Assembly: GCA_002778645.1 (NCBI GenBank)
Contig: PFAQ01000051.1
Location: 1-9,857, forward strand
Source of the DNA: Candidatus Falkowbacteria bacterium CG10_big_fil_rev_8_21_14_0_10_39_9
GTDB taxonomy: Bacteria; Patescibacteriota; Patescibacteriia; Patescibacteriales; UBA12465
DNA: 9,857 nt
Direction of reading: 5' to 3'
Shown: positions 5,103 to 9,857 of the stretch, in pieces
Layout: each line of letters begins with the position of its first letter
How positions within the stretch are numbered: position 1 is the stretch's first letter
Position numbers and translations under genes: made by a program
Notes under the pieces: model-generated
Told to the model about the DNA's origin: nothing
The model's database searches: none
What the model saw: only the letters and a program-made list of their open reading frames with translations

Positions 5103-7151
5103 ATGACTAAAAGTGAAGCTAAAAACCGGATTACCAAGTTAAAGCAGGAAATTGATATTCACCGCTATAACTATCATGTCCTAGATAAAATTACGCTCAG
5201 TGAGGCGGCCTTAGATGGCTTGAAACACGAACTTTTTGTGCTGGAGCAATCATTTCCGGATTTAGTGACGGCCGATTCTCCGACCCAACGAGTGGGCGGG
5301 AAGCCACTGGCTAAATTCAAAAAAGTGGAGCATTCTAAGCCAATGATCTCTTTGTTCGACGCTTTCTCCGAAACTGATATTATTGACTGGGAAGAGAGGT
5401 ATAAAAATTATGCGGCCTCAATTGGTTTGCGGCTGCCTAAAGTAGAATATTATTGTGAACTTAAATTAGACGGTCTGGCCATTACTCTCAAATATGAAAA
5501 TGGAGTTTTGATTGAAGGTGCTACTCGAGGTGATGGTAAGATTGGTGAGGAAGTAACGCAAAATATTAAAACGATTGATAGTATTCCTTTGAAATTAAAA
5601 GCAGCTATCCCGGGAATTATTGAAGTCCGAGGCGAAGCTATTATGCATAAATCAGTTTTGGAAAAGTTAAACAAAAGATATGCTAAGGAGGGTAAACCGC
5701 TTTTGGCTAACACTAGAAATGCGGCGGCCGGTTCGATTCGACAATTGGATTCTAAAGTAACCTCTAGTCGTCATTTGGATTTCTATGAATATGACTTAAT
5801 CGCTCCCGCTCAGAGTCGCTTGGAGGCTGATAGCATTTGTAAGTCGTGGGGATTTAAGACGGTTAAATATAATAAGATTTGTACGGACCTTAAAGAAGTT
5901 TTTGCTTTTCATCACCATTGGGAAAAACACCGTGACCAATTGGACTATAATATTGATGGCGTCGTGGTCAAGATTAATCAATTAGATTTGTGGGATAAAC
6001 TAGGTATTGTCGGTAAAGCGCCACGTTATGCCATGGCCTATAAATTTGCGGCGGAACAAGCAGTCACCCAGATTAATGATATTATCTGGCAGGTTGGTCG
6101 CACCGGAACTCTGACTCCCACTGCCGTTTTGACTCCAGTTTCTGTTGGCGGTGCTACAATTTCTCGGGCTACTTTGCATAACATGGATGAGATTGATCGC
6201 TTGGGACTCAAAATTGGTGATACTGTGGTAATTGAAAGAGCGGGCGATGTGATCCCGAAAGTGGTTAAGGTTTTGCCTAATCTGCGTAGCGGCAGAGAAA
6301 AAAAAGTTACCGCGCCCCAGGTTTGTCCGATTTGTGAAAGCCCAGTGCGTCAGGTAGAGGGGGAAGTCGCCTATCGTTGTACTAATAAAAAATGTTACGC
6401 CGTAGCCCTTCGAGGTCTAGAGCATTTCGTCAGCAAGGGGGCGATGGATATTGATGGCTTGGGGCCGAAGATTATTGAACAGCTTTTTAACGTCGGCTTG
6501 ATTAAGGATGCGGCTGATCTGTACGCCCTCCGAAAAAGTGACTTAGACAATCTGGAAAGGTTTGCCGAGAAGTCAGCAGATAATTTGATTCAAGCTATTT
6601 CGGAGAGAAAAGAGATTGAACTGGGTCGCTTTTTATATTCTTTAGGAATTCTACATATCGGCGAAGAGTCGGCCAGAGCCTTGGCTGCTTTGGTTATTAG
6701 TCGAAGATTAGAGAAGGGCAAGACGCTCAGTGTTTCAGAGCTAAGTCGAATTATTAGTCGCTTGTCAGCGGAGGAATTATCCGAAGTGGCTGATTTCGGT
6801 CCGGTAGTGTCTCAATCAATTTATGATTGGTGGCATGATGAGCACAGTGAGAAACTATTACATAAAATGGAGAGTTTAGGGATCACTTTGAAAATAGTTT
6901 TGCCGAAAGTGAGCGCCAAAAATAATACTATTTTTACCAAGAGTTTTGTACTTACCGGGTCTTTGACCAGTTTGACAAGGGATGAAGCAAAAGATAAAAT
7001 TAGAGCATTGGGAGGTAAGATTTCCGAATCGGTCAGTCGGCTAACTGATTATGTTGTAGCTGGCGACGATCCCGGGAGTAAATATGACAAAGCGAAAGAA
7101 TTAGGGATAAAGATCTTAAACGAAACCGAATTTATTAATCTGATTAAATAA
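5103..7151 (+). CDS. ligA: NAD+-dependent DNA ligase LigA
   Basis: At 682 residues this is a full-length bacterial LigA, which seals nicks in replication and repair with NAD+ as cofactor. Domains in order: Ia NMN-binding region (~10-60, with Tyr24-His25), adenylation domain with the nucleotidyl-accepting Lys121 in the KLDG motif, then GATRGDGKIGEEVTQNI, EVRGEA, NTRNAAAGSIRQLD, YNIDGVVVKIN and PRYAMAYKFAAEQ; OB fold starting around VGRTGTLTPTAVLTPV (331-346) with GGATISRATLHN; a zinc finger with Cys408, Cys411, Cys426, Cys431; helix-hairpin-helix repeats (~440-590); and a C-terminal BRCT domain (~608-682, TKSFVLTGSL, DDPGSKYDKAKELG). In domain Ia the usual DAEYD reads EAALD, so a Tyr normally contacting NMN is Leu. 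It starts 3 bp after the minor pilin gene and ends 2 bp before gatC, with no Shine-Dalgarno. Confidence 0.97.
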   Translation: MTKSEAKNRITKLKQEIDIHRYNYHVLDKITLSEAALDGLKHELFVLEQSFPDLVTADSPTQRVGGKPLAKFKKVEHSKPMISLFDAFSETDIIDWEERYKNYAASIGLRLPKVEYYCELKLDGLAITLKYENGVLIEGATRGDGKIGEEVTQNIKTIDSIPLKLKAAIPGIIEVRGEAIMHKSVLEKLNKRYAKEGKPLLANTRNAAAGSIRQLDSKVTSSRHLDFYEYDLIAPAQSRLEADSICKSWGFKTVKYNKICTDLKEVFAFHHHWEKHRDQLDYNIDGVVVKINQLDLWDKLGIVGKAPRYAMAYKFAAEQAVTQINDIIWQVGRTGTLTPTAVLTPVSVGGATISRATLHNMDEIDRLGLKIGDTVVIERAGDVIPKVVKVLPNLRSGREKKVTAPQVCPICESPVRQVEGEVAYRCTNKKCYAVALRGLEHFVSKGAMDIDGLGPKIIEQLFNVGLIKDAADLYALRKSDLDNLERFAEKSADNLIQAISERKEIELGRFLYSLGILHIGEESARALAALVISRRLEKGKTLSVSELSRIISRLSAEELSEVADFGPVVSQSIYDWWHDEHSEKLLHKMESLGITLKIVLPKVSAKNNTIFTKSFVLTGSLTSLTRDEAKDKIRALGGKISESVSRLTDYVVAGDDPGSKYDKAKELGIKILNETEFINLIK

Positions 7152-7153
7152 CT

Positions 7154-7447
7154 ATGAGTCTGGATATCGCTGAAATTAAACACGTGGCTGCGCTATCTAA
7201 GTTGGGTTTGAGCGCGAGCGAACTAAAGCACTATGGCAAGCAGCTGAGTGCGGTTTTAAGCTACATTGATCAATTAACAACAGTTGACACTAGCGGAGTA
7301 GATGCTAAAAATAGACTGGGTAAAAACTATAACGTTTGGAGAGCTGATGAGGCTGTGGCCTGGGAAGATGATGGTCGCCAGATTGCGCTCGAACAAGCGA
7401 TGGAAATGAAGGATGAGCAGATTAAGGTGCCCCGAGTTTTAGAATAA
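7154..7447 (+). CDS. gatC: Asp-tRNA(Asn)/Glu-tRNA(Gln) amidotransferase subunit C
   Basis: A 97-residue GatC of normal length. GatC wraps around GatA and GatB and stabilises the GatCAB complex, which converts misacylated Asp-tRNA(Asn) and Glu-tRNA(Gln) to the correct Asn- and Gln-tRNA. Family features: IAEIKHVAALSKLGLSASEL (5-24) helix, QLSAVLSYIDQLTTVDTSGVD (30-50), and the late WRADEAVAW and KVPRVLE segments corresponding to the usual LRxD and FxVPxVL motifs. Two bases separate it from ligA and four from gatA. The ligA-gatC-gatA order is common in several bacterial groups. GatB, needed for tRNA binding and transamidation, is not in this window. Confidence 0.95.
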   Translation: MSLDIAEIKHVAALSKLGLSASELKHYGKQLSAVLSYIDQLTTVDTSGVDAKNRLGKNYNVWRADEAVAWEDDGRQIALEQAMEMKDEQIKVPRVLE

Positions 7448-7451
7448 AATT

Positions 7452-8912
7452 ATGAATTTAAATGAACTGACAATTAAAGCTGCTCGTAAGCTTTTAGATG
7501 ATAAAACCATTAGCGCCGTGCAACTCACGACGGCTTGTTTGAAGCGCATTAAGACGACTGACAAGACTTTGAAAGCGCTGATTACTCTCTGTGAAAAGTC
7601 AGCTCTAGCTGCAGCGCACGAAGCTGACGCTCGGATAGCTAAAGGGGAGAAGGGAATCCTTTTGGGTATTCCATATTTGGCCAAGGATAACTTGTTGACT
7701 AAAGGTATTAAGACGACGGCCGCTTCTAAAATGTTAGAAAATTATGTCGCACCATATAATGCGACGGTAATTGCTAGATTAGAAGCGGCTGGGGCTATCC
7801 TTTTGGGCAAAACCAATTTGGATGAATTTGCTCACGGCGCTTCGACGGAGAATTCGGCTTTTTTTACCACTAAAAATCCTTGGGATATTAAGCGTGTTCC
7901 GGGTGGGTCATCGGGCGGTTCGGCTGCCGCCCTCGCGGCTGATTTTTGTCTTTTTGCTCTCGGTAGCGATACTGGCGGATCAATTCGTCAGCCTGCTAGC
8001 TTCTGTTCTGTGGTAGGTTTTAAACCTAGTTATGGCCGCGTGTCACGTCATGGGCTGATGTCGATGACTTCATCGACTGATGTGGTGGGCCCCATTACTA
8101 AAAACGTAGAAGATGCCGCTTTGGTCTTGGGAGTTATTGCTGGAGTTGATGAATATGATTCGACTTCGAGCCCAGATAAAGTTGATAATTATACCAAAAA
8201 TATTTCTCATAACCTGAAAGGTTTGAAGATAGCGCTACCGCAAGAATGTTTTGGTAGTGATTTGTCTCCGGCCGTGAGGGAAGTTATGGATAAAGCTATT
8301 TCCGAATTAAAAAAGTTGGGAGCTCAAGTCAGAGAAATTAGTTTACCTCATACCAAGTATAGCATCCCGGTCTATTATATTATTACCCCTTCTGAGATCA
8401 GTTCTAACTTAGCTCGTTTAGATGGTTTTCGTTATGGCCATCGGTCTAAGGTAAAAGTGGGTGAATCTTTGAATGAAATCTATCTTCAGAATCGCGGTGA
8501 AGGCTTCGGACCGGAGGTGAAGCGTCGCATTATGCTCGGCACCTATGCTTTGTCGGCTGGCTATTTTGATGCCTACTATAAAAAAGCGCAGTCAGTCAGG
8601 ATGTTGATCAGTGATGAACTAAATGAAACTTTGGAAAAATTTGATGTCATCCTGACTCCAACCTCACCCCATACCGCTTTCAAAATTGGGGGACAGGATC
8701 AAGATCCGCTCCAAATGTATTTAGAGGATACTTTTGTTTCTGGTCCTAGTCTGGCTGGTTTGCCGGCTATTTCCATTCCCGCTGGCTTTATCAAAGGTTT
8801 GCCTTTGGGGCTACAGATTGTGGGTGCCAAGAGGCAAGAAGCTAAGGTCTTCCAGGTGGCCCATAATTTTGAACAGGCGACCGAGTGGCACAAAAACAAA
8901 GCGAAAATTTAG
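7452..8912 (+). CDS. gatA: Asp-tRNA(Asn)/Glu-tRNA(Gln) amidotransferase subunit A (amidase)
   Basis: A 486-residue amidase-signature protein of normal GatA length. It hydrolyses glutamine to supply ammonia to GatB. The Ser-cisSer-Lys triad is intact: Lys78 in GIPYLAKDN, Ser153 in the PGGSSGGSAAA loop and Ser177 in GSDTGGSIRQPA, each one residue below the K79/S154/S178 numbering known for the Staphylococcus enzyme. Other GatA-type blocks are GKTNLDEFAHGASTENSAF (119-137), VGFKPSYGRVSRHGL and VGPITKNVEDAALVL. Late segments such as MLGTYALSAGYFDAYYKKAQ and GLPAISIPAGF support GatA rather than a general amidase. The gene follows gatC after 4 bp without a Shine-Dalgarno. It would work with the GatC encoded just upstream; the cell presumably lacks one or both of the direct Asn/Gln-tRNA synthetase routes, which cannot be tested here. 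Confidence 0.96.
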   Translation: MNLNELTIKAARKLLDDKTISAVQLTTACLKRIKTTDKTLKALITLCEKSALAAAHEADARIAKGEKGILLGIPYLAKDNLLTKGIKTTAASKMLENYVAPYNATVIARLEAAGAILLGKTNLDEFAHGASTENSAFFTTKNPWDIKRVPGGSSGGSAAALAADFCLFALGSDTGGSIRQPASFCSVVGFKPSYGRVSRHGLMSMTSSTDVVGPITKNVEDAALVLGVIAGVDEYDSTSSPDKVDNYTKNISHNLKGLKIALPQECFGSDLSPAVREVMDKAISELKKLGAQVREISLPHTKYSIPVYYIITPSEISSNLARLDGFRYGHRSKVKVGESLNEIYLQNRGEGFGPEVKRRIMLGTYALSAGYFDAYYKKAQSVRMLISDELNETLEKFDVILTPTSPHTAFKIGGQDQDPLQMYLEDTFVSGPSLAGLPAISIPAGFIKGLPLGLQIVGAKRQEAKVFQVAHNFEQATEWHKNKAKI

Positions 8913-8940
8913 TTAATAATCTAAATAATAATTAAAAAAT

Positions 8941-9675
8941 ATGAAACGTCAAACAATTCTTTTAGCTATCTTTGTGGTCGCTATTATAACTACCGTCGTT
9001 TTGCTGGTTAGCAAACAAAATAATGTTAGTAATAAAGTGAGTGTTCAAGTACCTGATGAAAGCAATGTCTTGCTGGAGAGTAATAATCTGGCGGTTAATG
9101 GGGCTAGTGCTAAGACTAATACCAGTGTTCCAGCTATTTCTGAGGCTGACCAATTATTATTCGGTGATAAGTTAGCTACGCTGAAGATGGTGGTTTACGA
9201 AGACTTGACTAACCCCTTTAGTTTGAGTTATGACGCTATTTTAAAACAAGTAGCCAAAGATTTTGCCGGTAAATTAGCGGTTTATGTCCGCCCTTATTTT
9301 GAATCTGATAATACTCTAGCTTTGTCCTATCAAACCGCTGTCGTCTGTGCCGGAGAAGAAGATAAATATAATGAACTAAGAAGTTTTATCTTTGAGAAAA
9401 AACCATCGACCAATGAGGCTCTTGTTGACGGCGCTAAGGAATTGGGCTTAAATGGGACTAAATTTGCTACCTGCTTGAATAATTCTGATAATCAAGCTAA
9501 GATTGCTCAGTCAGTTCAGGCCATCCGCATGATTGCGGTCTATGGCGCTCCTACCAGCATCTTAGACGGTGAAGTTATTACTGGTGCTCGAGCTTTGACC
9601 GAAACCCAAAATGGGGAAGGGGAAAAGATTGAAGGTCTAAAGAGCGTTATTAGTCGGCATTTGATTGGCAAATAA
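8941..9675 (+). CDS. Membrane-anchored DsbA-like thioredoxin-fold protein lacking the CXXC active site
   Basis: A 244-residue protein. Residues ~5-24 form one hydrophobic helix after MKRQ, an N-terminal anchor or uncleaved signal; no lipobox Cys is present. Residues ~25-65 are a Ser/Asn-rich linker. From ~75 on the layout is that of the DsbA/BdbD-like family common in CPR bacteria: a first strand LKMVVYEDLTNPFSLSYD (81-98), the inserted helical domain with Cys136 (VVCAGEEDKYNELRSFIF) and Cys178 (FATCLNN), and the cis-Pro loop YGAPTSILDGEVITGA (201-216). The family's F-C-P-F-C position reads T-N-P-F-S (Asn91, Ser94), so both catalytic cysteines are replaced while the cis-Pro (Pro204) is kept. 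It should act outside the cytoplasmic membrane but probably not as a thiol oxidase; a chaperone-like or binding role is possible. It follows gatA by 28 nearly pure A/T bases; no Shine-Dalgarno is seen, and two AATAAT sequences there could serve as weak -10s. Confidence 0.8.
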   Translation: MKRQTILLAIFVVAIITTVVLLVSKQNNVSNKVSVQVPDESNVLLESNNLAVNGASAKTNTSVPAISEADQLLFGDKLATLKMVVYEDLTNPFSLSYDAILKQVAKDFAGKLAVYVRPYFESDNTLALSYQTAVVCAGEEDKYNELRSFIFEKKPSTNEALVDGAKELGLNGTKFATCLNNSDNQAKIAQSVQAIRMIAVYGAPTSILDGEVITGARALTETQNGEGEKIEGLKSVISRHLIGK

Positions 9676-9685
9676 TAGAATTCAG

Positions 9686-9775
9686 GGAGAGTTCGCATAG
9701 TGGCCGAGTGCGCTCGCTTGGAAAGCGGGTATACCTTAATCGGTATCGAGGGTTCGAATCCCTCACTCTCCGCCA
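9686..9775 (+). tRNA. tRNA-Ser (anticodon GGA), with encoded CCA
   Basis: A complete class II cloverleaf: acceptor stem GGAGAGT (9686-9692) pairs perfectly with ACTCTCC (9765-9771); D arm GCA/TGC (9695-9711) with the GG of the D loop; anticodon stem CTCGC/GCGGG (9713-9717, 9725-9729) around loop TTGGAAA, giving anticodon GGA at 9720-9722 and reading UCC/UCU; a long variable arm with ATACC/GGTAT stem (9731-9746); T arm GAGGG-TTCGAAT-CCCTC (9748-9764). The discriminator is G (9772), as usual for serine tRNAs, and CCA (9773-9775) is encoded. It starts 10 bp after the DsbA-like stop codon, so it is either cotranscribed or has a promoter inside that gene's end; no convincing one is seen. Confidence 0.97.
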
Positions 9776-9806
9776 ATTTACAATTTCAGTGTTTTGTGCG
9801 GTGTTT

Positions 9807-9846
9807 GCCTCGCGGCTTCGCCACTCGGCTGGCGCGCTGCGCGCGC
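9807..9846. repeat. GC-rich palindromic patch downstream of tRNA-Ser
   Basis: 33 of these 40 bases are G or C, in contrast with the AT-rich genes around it. It contains GCGCGC (9832-9837) and GCGCGC (9841-9846) separated by TGC, able to fold into a tight hairpin, and GGC-TTC-GCC (9814-9822), a second small hairpin. There is no T-run after it, so it is not a standard terminator, and no open reading frame of note. It may be a copy of a dispersed GC-rich intergenic repeat, or a processing/attenuation structure; only one copy is visible here and the window ends at 9857. Confidence 0.4.
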
Positions 9847-9857
9847 AAAGAGCTGAT

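Noticed and set aside
7822..8016. Plus-strand 64-residue frame inside gatA
   Set aside because: Out-of-frame shadow of the conserved amidase signature region; gatA reads through intact.
8913..8940. Promoter for the DsbA-like gene in the A/T-rich gap
   Set aside because: Two AATAAT sequences (8915-8920, 8924-8929) match 5 of 6 bases of the -10, but no -35 or TG extension accompanies them and the stretch is almost pure A/T, so matches are expected by chance.
8962..9153. Minus-strand 63-residue frame over the start of the DsbA-like gene
   Set aside because: Antisense shadow of the membrane anchor and linker; no start signal or family resemblance.
9540..9776. Minus-strand 78-residue open frame beginning MAESEGFEPSIPI
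   Set aside because: Its N-terminal part is the antisense of the tRNA-Ser gene (the familiar spurious EGFEPS-type translation) and the rest is antisense to the DsbA-like gene.
1..9857. CRISPR array, transposase, toxin-antitoxin or defence genes
   Set aside because: No regularly spaced repeats, no terminal inverted repeats with a transposase, and all substantial open frames are assigned to pilus, housekeeping or envelope proteins.

Overview
The window looks like a chromosomal segment of a Candidate Phyla Radiation bacterium (Patescibacteria, most likely Parcubacteria-like). The basis is the combination of AT-rich and very densely packed genes, all on the plus strand; a type IV pilus/pseudopilin cluster with a lectin-like fused minor pilin; ligA-gatC-gatA directly behind it; short or diverged housekeeping proteins; and almost no Shine-Dalgarno sequences. 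TGA is used as a normal stop (FemAB-like, YbeY and GspH-like genes), so the genetic code looks standard. The lineage call is inference from gene content, not from a phylogenetic marker search.

Layout. 1-531 is the 3' part of a PilC/GspF-type inner-membrane pilus assembly protein. 515-1145 is a self-contained pilin transcription unit: a promoter overlapping the end of pilC, a ~100-nt leader with a hairpin, a strong ribosome binding site, a major-type pilin and an intrinsic terminator. 1170-2440 holds a FemAB-type aminoacyltransferase (peptidoglycan cross-bridge type) and YbeY endoribonuclease, overlapping by 4 bp. 2453-5099 holds four minor pilins/pseudopilins in a chain of overlapping genes: GspH/FimT-like, PilV-like, PilW/GspJ-like, and a PilX-like protein fused to a concanavalin A/LamG-type domain. 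5103-8912 holds NAD+-dependent DNA ligase and the GatC and GatA subunits of the tRNA amidotransferase, separated by 2-4 bp. 8941-9675 is a membrane-anchored DsbA-like thioredoxin-fold protein without its CXXC. 9686-9775 is tRNA-Ser(GGA). 9776-9857 is a short tail containing an abruptly GC-rich, palindromic patch.

How it works together. PilC, the major pilin and the four minor pilins are parts of one type IV pilus-like machine; the minor pilins would form the tip complex, with the PilX-LamG protein as the likely tip adhesin. YbeY, LigA and GatCA are housekeeping genes that appear to share transcripts with the pilus genes. The most interesting signals are (a) two genes whose start codon lies exactly 6 nt after an identical extended -10 element (TGATATAAT), predicting leaderless mRNAs, while the pilin alone has a strong Shine-Dalgarno; (b) the DsbA-like protein with an NPFS in place of the catalytic CPFC; (c) the pilin-lectin fusion; and (d) Ala instead of Gly before the cleavage site in three of the five prepilins. 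I did not find an obviously unprecedented system such as a new defence island, CRISPR array or mobile element.
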